NCBI RefSeq assembly: GCF_007120195.1
Contig: NZ_SKOG01000073.1
Location: 1-59,886, forward strand
DNA: 59,886 nt
Direction: 5' to 3'
Source of the DNA: Aquisalimonas sp.
GTDB lineage: Bacteria; Pseudomonadota; Gammaproteobacteria; Nitrococcales; Aquisalimonadaceae
The position numbers were made by a program, and so were the translations under genes. Shown piece after piece: positions 29,422-38,960 of the stretch (its first letter is position 1; each line of letters begins with the position of its first letter). The notes beneath the pieces were generated by a model. The model saw only the letters and a list, made by a program, of their open reading frames with translations, had not been told where the DNA came from and did no database searches.

Positions 29422-32385
29422 TCACCCCTGCGGTGGTTCGTAGAAAGACGGCGCGGTCACCGTCACCGGGATGGCCCCCGCGTCCAGGTCCCAGGCAATG
29501 AGGCGTTCGCCGTAACGCTCGCGCCCGCCGTTGACCATAGCCAAGGCGAAACTGCGGCCGATGCGGGCACCGTAATAGCTGGACGTCACCCAGCCCTCCA
29601 GGGGCACAGGCGTGGTCTGATCCGGGTTGCGCACCAGCTGCGCCCCCTCGGGAACGATGGTTTCCGGATCCTCCGGCTGCAACCCCACGAACTGCGGCCG
29701 GTCCTCGCGCTGGAAGTCCGGGCGGGCCAGGGAGCGCTTGCCGAGGAAATCCTTGCGGTTGCTAAGCAGCCCGTGCATCCCCAAATCCAGCGGGCTCACT
29801 GACCCATCCGTGTCCTGGCCGACGATGATGAAGCCCATTTCCGCGCGCAGCACGTGCATGGTCTCGGTGCCGTAGGGGGTGATGCCGTACGGCTCGCCCA
29901 GCTCGAAGGCCTTCTCCCACAGCCAGAGCCCGTAGTCGGCGGGCACGCTCACTTCAAAGGTCAATTCGCCACTGAAGCTCGAGCGCTGCAGCCGGGCGGG
30001 GATCCCCGCCACGTGGCCTTCCCGCACGGACATGAACGGAAAGGCCTGCGGGTCGAGATCCACGTCCGTGCCCAGGTCCCGCACCAGGTCGCGACTGTAG
30101 GGCCCGGCCAGGGAGAGGGTCGCCCAGTGGTCGGTCACCGAAGTCAGATAAACCTCCAGCTGCGGCCACTCCGTCTGCAGCCACCGCTCCAGCCAGGCCA
30201 GTACGCGGGCCGCACCGCCGGTGGTGGTGTACATCAGATAGTGCTGCTCACCGAGCCGCGCCGTGACGCCGTCGTCGATCGGCGTGCCGTTCTCGTCCAG
30301 CATGATGCCGTAGCGGCAACGGCCCACGGCGAGCTTCTGCCAATTGTTGGTGTACACACGCTCGAGCAGCGTGACCGCATCCGGGCCCTGGATGTCGATC
30401 TTGCCCAGGGTGGAGTAGTCCAATGCGCCGATGCCGCGCTGGGTCGCCAGGCACTCGCGGCGGACCGCATCGTCCATGGACTCCCCCGGCCGCGGGTAGT
30501 ACCAGGCACGCTTCCACTGACCCACGTCCTCGAAGGTCGCGCCCCGGGCCACGTGCCACTCATGCATGGGAGTGTTGCGCACCGGCTGAAACAGCTCGCG
30601 CAGCTCTTCGCCCGCCAGGGCGCCATAGGTGACGGGCGTCCAGGCGGGCCGGAACGTCGTGGTCCCCACGGTTTCCAGGTCTGCGCCCAACAGTTCGGCA
30701 ACGATGCCGGCACCGACGATATTCCCCAGGCGCCCCTGGTCCGTGCCAAAGCCCATGATGCTGTAACGCTTGACGTGCTCGATGGAGCGGTAGCCTTCCC
30801 GAACGGCCAAGGCAAGGTCGCTGGTTTTGACGTCGTTCTGCAGGTCCACGAAGGCCGGTGCCTTGCCTTCCGGCGGTTGGGGCGCCCGCCAGAGCACCCG
30901 CAGCGCGCCCGGGACGGGATCGGCACCCTGCGTATCGGGCACCGCCGCGACCGCGCCCTCGAAGCCCAGTGCGCCGGCCGCGGCAGCCCCGGCGTGTGCA
31001 CCTGCCGCCAGCACCTCCGCCAGGTCAAAACGGCCCGCGCAGGCGCCGGCGGAGCGCACGTGCTCCGGCCCCGGCGCCGGGACCGGTGCGGCAAGGTCGT
31101 GGTCAAAACGCAGTGGTCCGCGGATGTGGGAGTGGAGGTGCACCGCCGGATTCCAGCCCCCGGAGACGGCGACCAGGTCGCAGTCCAGCCGTTCGTGGCG
31201 GTGCCGCGCGAGGTCACCCACCGTGACGGCGGTGACATGCTTGCGCCCGTGGGCACTGAGTACGGCACTGCCGGCGCGCACATCGACACCCTGCTGCCGC
31301 GCCGCGGCCGCCAGCGCGCCCGGCTCCTCCCGGGCATCGGCCACCACCACGGAAGCCCCGGCCGCCCGCAGCGCGGCGACGGTCGCGTAGGCGGAGTCGT
31401 TGTTTGTGAACACCACGGCCTTGCGCCCCGGTAGAACCCCGTAGCGGCGGATGTAGGTGGTCACTGCCGAGGCCATCATGATGCCGGGCCGGTCGTTATT
31501 GCCGAAGACAATGGGCCGCTCGATGGCGCCCGCAGCAATCACCAATTGCCGCGAACGCACGCGCCAATAGCGCTCTCGCGGCCCGGTGCGCTGCTGTGGT
31601 GGCACGTGATCCCCCAGGCGCTCCACAAGCCCGACAAAGCCGTGATCGTAGTTGCCGAACACGGCCGTTCGGGGCAGCAGGGTCACCTCGGGCATGGCAG
31701 CCAGCTCGGCGACCATGGCGTCAACCCAGACCAGTGCCGGCCCGCCATCAATACGCGCCTCGCTGGCGAGCAGACCACCGCCGAAGCGAGCCTGCTCGTC
31801 GGCCAGGATCACCCGCGCGCCGCCCCGCGCCGCACTCAGCGCCGCCTGCAGACCCGCCGGGCCGCCCCCGGCCACGAGCACGTCGCAATGGGCATTGCGA
31901 CGGTCATAGATGTCCGGGTCCGGCCCGTCGGGCGCATAGCCGAAGCCCGCCGCCGGACGGATCACCTGCTCGTAGCGTTCCCACCAGCCCCGGGGTGACA
32001 TGAAGGTCTTGTAGTAAAAACCCGCTGGCATGAACGGCGACAATGCACCCATCGCCGCAGCCGGATCCCGTTCGGGACGCCCCACTGCCGGCCGCGCCTC
32101 CAGCCCCTCGTAGAGTTCCGTCTGGGTGGCACGCCGGTCCGGCAGCGTCGCCGCACCACGGTCGATCTGCAGCAACGCATTGGGCTCCTCGGCACCATGG
32201 CCAACGATCCCCCGCGGGCGGTGCAGCTTGATGCTGCGGTTGACCACATTCACCCCGTTGGCCAGCAGCGCCGACGCCAGGGTATCCCCCGCATAGCCCT
32301 GCATCTCGCGTCCGTCGAAACGAAAGCCCACGGGCCGCTCGCGATCCACGAGGCCACCCTGCTCCAGGCGACGGGGCTGGTTCAT
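29422..32385 (-). CDS. soxA: Sarcosine oxidase, alpha subunit
   Basis: A 987-residue subunit. The N-terminal ferredoxin-like domain has the pattern DTLASALLANGVNVV. An NAD-binding Rossmann domain has VLVAGGGPAGLQAALSAARGG near residue 170. The C-terminal third is a GcvT-type aminomethyltransferase domain (YSTLGKIDIQGPDAVTLLERVYTN onward) that uses tetrahydrofolate to capture the methyl carbon as methylene-THF. Length matches the family's (about 965-1005). Its start overlaps soxD by 4 bases. It catalyses the folate-linked half of sarcosine breakdown in choline/betaine catabolism. Confidence 0.95.
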   Translation of the reverse strand: MNQPRRLEQGGLVDRERPVGFRFDGREMQGYAGDTLASALLANGVNVVNRSIKLHRPRGIVGHGAEEPNALLQIDRGAATLPDRRATQTELYEGLEARPAVGRPERDPAAAMGALSPFMPAGFYYKTFMSPRGWWERYEQVIRPAAGFGYAPDGPDPDIYDRRNAHCDVLVAGGGPAGLQAALSAARGGARVILADEQARFGGGLLASEARIDGGPALVWVDAMVAELAAMPEVTLLPRTAVFGNYDHGFVGLVERLGDHVPPQQRTGPRERYWRVRSRQLVIAAGAIERPIVFGNNDRPGIMMASAVTTYIRRYGVLPGRKAVVFTNNDSAYATVAALRAAGASVVVADAREEPGALAAAARQQGVDVRAGSAVLSAHGRKHVTAVTVGDLARHRHERLDCDLVAVSGGWNPAVHLHSHIRGPLRFDHDLAAPVPAPGPEHVRSAGACAGRFDLAEVLAAGAHAGAAAAGALGFEGAVAAVPDTQGADPVPGALRVLWRAPQPPEGKAPAFVDLQNDVKTSDLALAVREGYRSIEHVKRYSIMGFGTDQGRLGNIVGAGIVAELLGADLETVGTTTFRPAWTPVTYGALAGEELRELFQPVRNTPMHEWHVARGATFEDVGQWKRAWYYPRPGESMDDAVRRECLATQRGIGALDYSTLGKIDIQGPDAVTLLERVYTNNWQKLAVGRCRYGIMLDENGTPIDDGVTARLGEQHYLMYTTTGGAARVLAWLERWLQTEWPQLEVYLTSVTDHWATLSLAGPYSRDLVRDLGTDVDLDPQAFPFMSVREGHVAGIPARLQRSSFSGELTFEVSVPADYGLWLWEKAFELGEPYGITPYGTETMHVLRAEMGFIIVGQDTDGSVSPLDLGMHGLLSNRKDFLGKRSLARPDFQREDRPQFVGLQPEDPETIVPEGAQLVRNPDQTTPVPLEGWVTSSYYGARIGRSFALAMVNGGRERYGERLIAWDLDAGAIPVTVTAPSFYEPPQG

Positions 32386-32669
32386 AGTGCATCCTCCCGG
32401 TGCGGCGGTGCCTCATCCAGGCGATAGGCCGCGCGGATGGCATAGGTCGCCGTGTTGCGCTCGACGTTGAACCAGCGGCGGCAGCCGTGGGCGTGCAGCC
32501 ACTGCTCCCGGTGCCAGCCGCAGGGGTTGGTGCGCATGAATTGATAATCGGCCCATTCGGCGTCCGAGAGGCTCTCGGGCTCCCGGGGCCGAGCGATATG
32601 CGCCTCACCGCCGTAACTGAACTCGCTTTCGTCGCGCGGGCCGCACCAAGGGCACGGGATCAGCAGCAT
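32382..32669 (-). CDS. soxD: Sarcosine oxidase, delta subunit
   Basis: The 95-residue zinc subunit. Ligands Cys6, Cys9, His59 and Cys63 are at exactly the positions known from the crystal structures of heterotetrameric enzymes. The order soxB-soxD-soxA-soxG is canonical. It begins 20 bp after soxB and overlaps soxA. Confidence 0.95.
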   Translation of the reverse strand: MLLIPCPWCGPRDESEFSYGGEAHIARPREPESLSDAEWADYQFMRTNPCGWHREQWLHAHGCRRWFNVERNTATYAIRAAYRLDEAPPHREDAL

Positions 32670-32689
32670 GGGGTTTACCTCCGGTCCTT

Positions 32690-33940
32690 CTAATGCGCCA
32701 CCGCGGCGGCGCCATGCTCGTCCACGAGCGCCCCCGTCTCGAAGCGCTGCAGTGAAAACGGCTCGTTGATCGGGTGCGGCTCACCGGTTGCGAGCGTGTG
32801 CGCGAAGACCCAGCCGGAACCGGGGGTCGCCTTGAACCCGCCCGTCCCCCAGCCGCAGTTAAAGTACAGCCCCTTCACCGGTGTCTTGCCGATAATCGGC
32901 GAGGCGTCCGGGCAGGTGTCCACGATGCCGCCCCAGTGGCGCAGCAAGCGCATGCGGCTGAAGATCGGGTACAGCTCGACCAGGGCGGAGAGGAAATGCT
33001 CGATGGTCTGCATGCTGCCGCGCTGGCCGTAGCCGTTGTAGGCATCGATGCCCGCACCGATCACCAGCTCGCCCTTGTCCGACTGGCTGACGTAGACGTG
33101 GATGGCGTTGGACATGACCACAGTGTCCAGAATCGGCTTGATGGGCTCCGAGACCAGGGCCTGGAGAGGATGGCTCTCGATTGGCAGCCGAAAACCGCCC
33201 ATCTCCGCCAGCACCCCCGCGTGGCCGGCGACCACGACGCCGACGCGGTCGGCATCGATCGGCCCGCGGGAGGTGTCCACGCCCACCACGGAACCGTTTT
33301 CCCGCCGGATCCCAGTGACCTCGCAGTTCTCCACCACATCCACGCCCAGGGAATCCGCGGCGCGGGCAAAGCCCCAAGCCACGGCGTCGTGGCGGGCAAT
33401 GCCGGCACGGGGCTGCCAGGAGGCGCCCATGACCGGGAAGCGGATACCCGGATCCGTGTTGATAAACGGCACCCGTTTCTTGACCCCGGCCTGGTCGAGC
33501 ACCTCGCCGTCGATGCCGTTCAGGCGGTTGGCGTTGACGCGCCGGCGGATGTCGCGCATGTCCTGCAGGGTATGACCCAGGTTGAGCACGCCGCGCTGGC
33601 TGAACATCACGTTGAAGTTGAGATCAGCGGAGAGGCCCTCCCAAAGCTTCATGGACTGCTCATACAGGGCGGCGGAAGCACTCCAGAGGTAGTTCGAGCG
33701 CACGATCGTCGTGTTGCGCCCGGTGTTGCCGCCGCCGATCCAGCCCTTCTCCAGCACCGCGACGTCGGTGATGCCATGCTCGCGCGCCAAATAATAGGCG
33801 CTCGCCAGGCCGTGACCGCCACCGCCGACAATCAGCACCCGGTAGCGGCGCCGCGGTGCCGCTTGCCGCCAGGCCGGTTCCCAATGACGGTGTCCAGTCG
33901 CGGCGTGGCGGGCAATATTGAGTGCGGAATAGCGTTGCAT
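32690..33940 (-). CDS. soxB: Sarcosine oxidase, beta subunit
   Basis: The catalytic 416-residue flavoprotein. The FAD loop is [18 protein letters not shown] (residues 35-52). His184 in [10 protein letters not shown] corresponds to the histidine that carries covalent FMN in characterised enzymes. It oxidises sarcosine to the imine and passes the carbon to the folate domain of SoxA. It is preceded by 69 bp and the V4R-like gene. Confidence 0.95.
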   Translation of the reverse strand: MQRYSALNIARHAATGHRHWEPAWRQAAPRRRYRVLIVGGGGHGLASAYYLAREHGITDVAVLEKGWIGGGNTGRNTTIVRSNYLWSASAALYEQSMKLWEGLSADLNFNVMFSQRGVLNLGHTLQDMRDIRRRVNANRLNGIDGEVLDQAGVKKRVPFINTDPGIRFPVMGASWQPRAGIARHDAVAWGFARAADSLGVDVVENCEVTGIRRENGSVVGVDTSRGPIDADRVGVVVAGHAGVLAEMGGFRLPIESHPLQALVSEPIKPILDTVVMSNAIHVYVSQSDKGELVIGAGIDAYNGYGQRGSMQTIEHFLSALVELYPIFSRMRLLRHWGGIVDTCPDASPIIGKTPVKGLYFNCGWGTGGFKATPGSGWVFAHTLATGEPHPINEPFSLQRFETGALVDEHGAAAVAH

Positions 33941-34009
33941 GAAAACGCTCCCCTGGGTTGATTAAGTCGCGGGGTCGCAGCGCGGGACGCCGGGTGCGAT
34001 CTGCGCCGT

Positions 34010-34531
34010 TCAATCGTCGTCGGAGGCCACCGACGGCCGGATCACAAATTCGCAGGCCTCGGCACCGCCGGCGACGCAACAACGCTCTTCGGCAATGGCG
34101 AGGTAGTCCGGATCGCTGCAGGCCCAGTTCATGGCCCCTTCGAGCCAGGCAACGAATGTCCGGCAGGCCCGTGCTTCGGAGCCCGGCACCAGGGCGAACG
34201 GCGAGTTATATACACGCACCGCGGCGCCACAGTCGTCGGGCCGGCAGTAGAGCAGCTCGAACCGACCCCACCCCCGTTGCGACAGGTTCTCCAGGTAGCG
34301 TTCGACCACGGTCACGGGATCACTTCCCGAGCGCTGGGCTTCGGTTGCGCACCAATTGTGGGCCGACCGTCGCGCCACAGCTTGCCAGGCCGCCTCGGCT
34401 GGGCCGCCCGCGACCGTGCCCTGCAGTCGCGCCATGTCTTCCCGGGGAAGCAGGAGCATGGGTAGGCCGTCCATACGCCACTCGCCGGACGCCTCATCGA
34501 TTTCAACAGGAATACGGGTGACGGTTGCCAT
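34010..34531 (-). CDS. V4R-like (DUF5943-like) small protein upstream of soxB
   Basis: A 173-residue protein whose C-terminal half looks like a 4-vinyl reductase (V4R) domain: GAMNWACSDPDYLAIAEERC, then CCVAGGAEACEFVIRP, a typical V4R ending with cysteines that can bind a ligand or metal. Similar small proteins occur with dimethylglycine/sarcosine genes in Pseudomonas, as I recall, without a known function. The ATG at 34531 has GAGAGGG upstream; the longer frame to 34594 is not needed. First gene of the sox transcription unit. A sensor or ligand-carrier role is a guess. Confidence 0.7.
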   Translation of the reverse strand: MATVTRIPVEIDEASGEWRMDGLPMLLLPREDMARLQGTVAGGPAEAAWQAVARRSAHNWCATEAQRSGSDPVTVVERYLENLSQRGWGRFELLYCRPDDCGAAVRVYNSPFALVPGSEARACRTFVAWLEGAMNWACSDPDYLAIAEERCCVAGGAEACEFVIRPSVASDDD

Positions 34532-34879
34532 GGTGCCCTCTCGGCGCGCGCTGGTGCAGAAGTTGGCGGATCCACTCCGCGGCGTCCGGTCCACTCATCA
34601 GCAATGGACGCCTCCACCTAAGGTAGAGAAGGGGCGTCACTCCCCGCTGTCCGGCGGCGACGGCACCTTACCTACCTGCGACACCGGGCACGACGCCGGA
34701 TTTTCCCCTGGCGACATGGAGTTACGCCGTGACGCAGCAGAGCAACTGGTTGTCGCCCCCGAGGCGATGACACCCCACACGCGGCGCTACATTGCGGCCA
34801 ACGGTACGGCACGCCCCACGCACCCACAGACGTGCCGGCAGCCCGGAAGCCGACGCGGAGACCCCCGGAGGACGAGGCA
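34532..34879. promoter_or_regulatory. Divergent promoter region between the sox unit and the MTHFR-like gene
   Basis: 348 bp separate the two divergent start codons. I see the two ribosome sites (AGAGGG on minus, GGAGG at the plus-strand end) but no convincing -35/-10 pair, no clear palindrome, and no gene. Shared control of sarcosine oxidation and folate handling from here is plausible. Confidence 0.4.
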
Positions 34880-35809
34880 ATGTGGCAGGCGACAGCAGTG
34901 ACAACGAACGGAGCTGCCCGGGGCTGCGAGGCCCTGGCAGCGCCCCGGTACGAGCTGATCCCCATCGGCGGGATGATGGAGCAGGCCCGCCTGCTCCCGA
35001 CCGGGTCCACGATCACCGTGACCTGCTCGCCCAAGCACGGTATCGACACATCGCTGCGCCTGGCCGAATCCCTGATCGCTGAGGGCTATCACGCCGTTCC
35101 GCACGTGGCCGCCCGGCTGATCCATGGCAACGCGGAGCTGCAGACAATCCTCGACCGGCTGGCCCGCTCCGGCTTGCACGAGGTCTTCGTTGTCGGCGGC
35201 GACGCCCCGGCTCCCGCTGGCCCGTATCGCGGTGGCCGCGAGCTCCTTGAGACCATGGCGGCGATGAGCCCACGGCCCGAGATCATCGGCGTTCCGGCGT
35301 ACCCGGAGGCCCATGCAAGCATTTCGTCCGCGGACATGCAGGGCGCGCTGGACGTCAAGAACGAGCTGGCGGACTACGCGGTTACCCAGATCTGCTTCGA
35401 TGCACAGGTGATTCTGCTCTGGCTCGCGGCGCAGCAGCGGCGCGGCCTGAGACTGCCGGTGTATATCGGCCTGCCGGGGGTCATCGACCGGATGAAGCTC
35501 ATGGGGCTCGCCATGCGCATCGGCTTGGGGGCCTCCACGCGGGTGCTGCGACGTCAATCCGGGCTCGCCTCGCGCCTGTTCGGCGGCAGCACGTACCGGC
35601 CCGACGAATTGATCCAGGCGCTGGTCCCGGCATTCGATACGCCTGAAGGGCCCGGGCTAGCCGGGTTCCACATGAATACGTTCAACCAGGTGGAGGATAC
35701 CCTGGCCTGGGTGCAACGAACCGCCGAGGACCTCTGCCAGTGGCACGGTGTGACCAAGAACACCGAGCTACGCGCTGCAACGGCCCGGAACACCTCTGCC
35801 GGCTACTGA
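34880..35809 (+). CDS. Methylenetetrahydrofolate reductase-like protein
   Basis: A 309-residue flavin barrel of the MTHFR superfamily. It has a YELIPIGG first strand (MetF has FEFFPP, where the Glu is catalytic; Glu is kept here), then SPKHGIDTSLRLAESLIAEG, HVAARL (MetF has HxTC-like) and VGGDAP in place of RGD. It is more divergent than true MetF and resembles the MTHFR-like proteins encoded beside methylated-amine or demethylation genes. Divergent from sox, it probably reduces or disposes of methylene-THF made by sarcosine oxidase. The ATG at 34880 has GGAGG 8 bases upstream. A hairpin terminator follows. Confidence 0.8.
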   Translation: MWQATAVTTNGAARGCEALAAPRYELIPIGGMMEQARLLPTGSTITVTCSPKHGIDTSLRLAESLIAEGYHAVPHVAARLIHGNAELQTILDRLARSGLHEVFVVGGDAPAPAGPYRGGRELLETMAAMSPRPEIIGVPAYPEAHASISSADMQGALDVKNELADYAVTQICFDAQVILLWLAAQQRRGLRLPVYIGLPGVIDRMKLMGLAMRIGLGASTRVLRRQSGLASRLFGGSTYRPDELIQALVPAFDTPEGPGLAGFHMNTFNQVEDTLAWVQRTAEDLCQWHGVTKNTELRAATARNTSAGY

Positions 35810-35820
35810 CCCACTCGCGC

Positions 35821-35855
35821 CGTGACCCGAGGCGGCCTTGCCGCCTCGGGTCACG
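35821..35855. terminator. Perfect 15-bp hairpin terminator
   Basis: CGTGACCCGAGGCGG (35821-35835) and its exact complement (35841-35855) flank a CCTTG loop, 12 bp after the MTHFR-like stop and before the convergent nitroreductase gene. It can serve both strands. Confidence 0.75.
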
Positions 35856-35914
35856 CATTCACGCACATCCGCCTCCTCACGCCTAACCGTCTGTACGCGG
35901 GCGCTTGAGCCAAG

Positions 35915-36580
35915 CTACCGCACGTACCTTACGACATGGGTGATTGCGGCACGCTCCGTACGGTAGCGATTCACCGGATGGTGTTCGTCGGCATAACCGA
36001 AGGCGCAGCCGAATAACAGCTTGCGGTCGGCCGGGATCTCGAAATGGTCACGGATGAGATCCGGGTAGGCGGCGAGCGAGGCCTGGGCGATGGAGTGCAC
36101 CCCCTGGTCCAGGGCGGCCAACATGAAGGCGTGGATATACACGCCACAATCCACACCCCCGTAGAAGCCCAGGCTCTCGTGACAGAACACCAGCATGGCA
36201 TGCGGGGCACCGAAAAAGGCGTAGTTGCGAAGCGTCTGCCGTGTTCGCGCTTCACGGTCGTCCCGACCGATCCCCAGCGCATCGTAGAGCGCGGCCCCGC
36301 ATTGCTTGCGGCGCTCGTCATGCACACCCACATACTCCCGCGGGAAAGGCTGGTCAGGCTGGGCCGGTAGACGGGAGGCGGCGTGCTTGCAGAGCTGCTC
36401 GCGCAGGCGCTGCGTGGCCGACGGGGTCTGTGTGACAACCACCTCCCAGGGCTGCGTGTTGCACCAGGACGGTGATTTCTGCGCCACGTCGAGGATGTGC
36501 CGAATGATGCCGGGCGGCACTGGATCGGACAGGAACGCACGCGTGCTGTAGCGCTGTCGCATTAAATTCTCAAAGTTCAT
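35915..36580 (-). CDS. Nitroreductase family protein
   Basis: A 221-residue FMN-dependent nitroreductase. The N-terminal RQRYSTRAFLSDPVP and SPSWCNTQPWEVVVT bind FMN, and the C-terminal half has GVDCGVYIHAFMLAALDQGV and LLFGCAFGYADE. Members reduce nitro compounds, quinones or enones with NAD(P)H. The physiological substrate is unknown. Translation uses AAGGAG 6 bases before ATG. It is divergent from the LCAD-like gene. Confidence 0.9.
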   Translation of the reverse strand: MNFENLMRQRYSTRAFLSDPVPPGIIRHILDVAQKSPSWCNTQPWEVVVTQTPSATQRLREQLCKHAASRLPAQPDQPFPREYVGVHDERRKQCGAALYDALGIGRDDREARTRQTLRNYAFFGAPHAMLVFCHESLGFYGGVDCGVYIHAFMLAALDQGVHSIAQASLAAYPDLIRDHFEIPADRKLLFGCAFGYADEHHPVNRYRTERAAITHVVRYVR

Positions 36581-36716
36581 GCCGAACTCCTTGTCTATAA
36601 GGACCCGGTGACCGGCTCACACGTGCGCGCCAGCTCCCAGCCAAGCACCGCGGCAATCGACGCAGCGCCCGGCCGGGAGTAACCTCTGCGGATACCGGGA
36701 GTGAAGGAGAAAGACC

Positions 36717-37856
36717 ATGCTTGAGGCCAGCGAAATCGAGCTGTTCCGCGATACACTGCGGCGCTTTCTGGCCAACGAGATTGCGCCCCATTACGCCACC
36801 TGGGAGCAAGACAGGCTGTTCCCTCGCGAGGTCTGGAACCGCCTGGGCGAAAACGGGTTTCTTTGTGTGGACGTGCCGGAGGAATACGGCGGGTTTGGCG
36901 GTGACTTCCAGCTCTCCGCCGTGGTCGTCGAGGAGGTTGCCCGCATGGGCTTCGGCGGTTTGGCTACCAACATCTCCGTCCACTCGGATATTGTTGCACC
37001 CTACATTCTGCATCTCGGCACAGAGGAGCAGAAACGGGCTTGGCTGCCGCGAATGGTCAGCGGCGAGGCTGTAGGCGCCATCGGCATGACCGAGCCCGGC
37101 GCCGGCTCGGATCTCCAGGCCATGAAAACCCGTGCCGATGCGCACGCAGACGCGTTCGTCATCAACGGTCAGAAGACTTTCATCACCAATGGCTTCCACG
37201 CCGACGTTCTCATCCTGGCGACGAAGACCGACCCCAAGGCCGGCGCCAAGGGGATGACGCTTTTCACGGTGGACACCTCCCTGCCCGGCTTCGACCGGGG
37301 CCGCAAGCTGGAGAAGATCGGTCAGCACGGCTCCGACACAGCCGAGCTGTTTTTCCAGGATCTGCGCGTGGCCAGTGACCAAATCCTTGGCGGTGAAGGC
37401 CGTGGATTCGCCAATCTCATGACCGAGCTGCCGCGTGAGCGCTTGATTCTCGCCATTGGCGCCGTTGCCGCCTGCCGGGGCATGTTGGAGCGCACCATTG
37501 ACTACGTGCAGGAGCGCAAGGCGTTCGGCCAGGCGATTGGGGCCATGCAAAACACGCGTTTCGCGCTGGCCGATCTGCATTCCCAGATCGCGGTGAACCA
37601 GGCGTTCATCCGGCAGTGCACGGAGGAGTACAACCGGGGTGAGCTCACCACCACGAATGCCTCCATCGCCAAGCTCACCACCACGGACCTGCAGTTCCGG
37701 GTGGCCGATCAATGCCTTCAGTTCTTCGGCGGCTACGGCTATATGCAGGAGTACCCAATCGCCCGCGATTTCGTGGATGCCCGCGTGCAGCGCATCTATG
37801 GCGGCAGCAACGAGATCATGAAAGAGATCATCGCCCGCTCGATCCTGGGCCGATAA
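36717..37856 (+). CDS. Acyl-CoA dehydrogenase, LCAD/IVD-like
   Basis: A 379-residue FAD enzyme that forms the alpha,beta double bond of acyl-CoAs. It has the signatures GMTEPGAGSDL and QFFGGYGYMQEYPI. The C-terminal motif is YGGSNEI, where MCAD has YEGT with the catalytic Glu. A glutamate is instead present in ELPRERL, the position used by LCAD and isovaleryl-CoA dehydrogenase, so long or branched substrates are likely. It starts behind GAAGGAG. Neighbouring SDR, racemase and thiolase genes would complete a beta-oxidation of methyl-branched chains. Confidence 0.9.
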   Translation: MLEASEIELFRDTLRRFLANEIAPHYATWEQDRLFPREVWNRLGENGFLCVDVPEEYGGFGGDFQLSAVVVEEVARMGFGGLATNISVHSDIVAPYILHLGTEEQKRAWLPRMVSGEAVGAIGMTEPGAGSDLQAMKTRADAHADAFVINGQKTFITNGFHADVLILATKTDPKAGAKGMTLFTVDTSLPGFDRGRKLEKIGQHGSDTAELFFQDLRVASDQILGGEGRGFANLMTELPRERLILAIGAVAACRGMLERTIDYVQERKAFGQAIGAMQNTRFALADLHSQIAVNQAFIRQCTEEYNRGELTTTNASIAKLTTTDLQFRVADQCLQFFGGYGYMQEYPIARDFVDARVQRIYGGSNEIMKEIIARSILGR

Positions 37857-38012
37857 CCCCCCCGGGCTCTGCTTCTGCGCACAGGGCGAGCGTGCCGCTC
37901 ACCAGCCGCCACGGCCATGGATGGGCACTAAATCCTCGACGCGGGTGCAGTCGCGCGCCAGCTCCGGCACCGCAACCCGCGCCGCTCGCCCTTGGCTCCC
38001 TGCTCCTCGCCC

Positions 38013-38780
38013 CTACTTCGGCTGCATACGGATCGCCCCATCCAGTCGTATCGTCTCCCCGTTGAGCATGGTGTTGCCGATAATGGTCTCCACCAGTTGA
38101 GCGTATTCATCCGGCCGACCCAGTCGGGGCGGGAACGGCACACTCCTCCCCAAGGCTTCCTGCACCTTCTCGGGCATCGCCAGCAGCATCGGTGTCTCGA
38201 ACAGCCCCGGCGCGATGGTCATAACACGGATGCCGTACCGGGCCAGGTCCCGGGCGATGGGCAGTGTCATGCCGGCGACACCGGCTTTGGAGGCGGCGTA
38301 GGCGGCCTGACCGATCTGCCCCTCGAAGGCGGCGACCGAAGCGGTGTTGATAATCACGCCCCGCTCGCCCTCTTTATCCGGCGTGTTTTCGCTCAGCAGG
38401 GCGGCGGCCAGACGGGTCATATTGAAGGTACCCACCAGGTTGATCTGCACGACCTGATTGAACCGGCCCAGGTCGTGCGGGCCGTCCTTGCCGACGGTTT
38501 TTTCGGCGCTGCTCACGCCAGCACAGTTCACCAGCCCGTGCAGCGCGCCAAAAGTCTCTTTCGCGGCATCCACGCTGTGCTGGCCATCGGCCTCGCGGGT
38601 CACGTCGCAGCGCACGAAGTGCACCGCCCCGCTTAGCTCATGGGCAAGCTTGCCACCCCCCTCCTCGTTCATGTCCGCAACCACAACCCGGGCACCCCGG
38701 TCGACCAGGCGCCGCACCGTGGATTCACCCAGACCGGAGGCACCCCCCGCCACAAGAAATACACGCTCATTAATCTGCAT
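38013..38780 (-). CDS. SDR family 3-hydroxyacyl-CoA dehydrogenase (HSD17B10-like)
   Basis: A 255-residue short-chain dehydrogenase. The NAD site is [12 protein letters not shown], the cofactor Asp is in VVVADMN, and the catalytic motif is [20 protein letters not shown] with Ser, Tyr and Lys. The pattern [11 protein letters not shown] is typical of type II 3-hydroxyacyl-CoA dehydrogenase, which handles 2-methyl-3-hydroxyacyl-CoA. It is divergent from the racemase gene. Confidence 0.88.
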   Translation of the reverse strand: MQINERVFLVAGGASGLGESTVRRLVDRGARVVVADMNEEGGGKLAHELSGAVHFVRCDVTREADGQHSVDAAKETFGALHGLVNCAGVSSAEKTVGKDGPHDLGRFNQVVQINLVGTFNMTRLAAALLSENTPDKEGERGVIINTASVAAFEGQIGQAAYAASKAGVAGMTLPIARDLARYGIRVMTIAPGLFETPMLLAMPEKVQEALGRSVPFPPRLGRPDEYAQLVETIIGNTMLNGETIRLDGAIRMQPK

Positions 38781-38960
38781 ATCACTCCCTCCACTCGATT
38801 GTCAGATCGCTCTGTCTGCCGCTGACGGCCGGAATCGGTGCAGGCGGGCCGCTTGACCCGCTCTGGAAAACGCTGGACTGTTGGCGCCACGCCCGCGCGC
38901 ACTCAGACTTGCCGAGACTCGGGCATTGCCCATCACATTACTGACTTGCGGAGGACACCC

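Noticed and set aside
38781-38960. TetR-type operator near TGCCGAGACTCGGGCA between SDR and racemase genes
   Set aside because: The symmetry needs a one-base shift between arms and no regulator gene is adjacent, so it is too weak to list.
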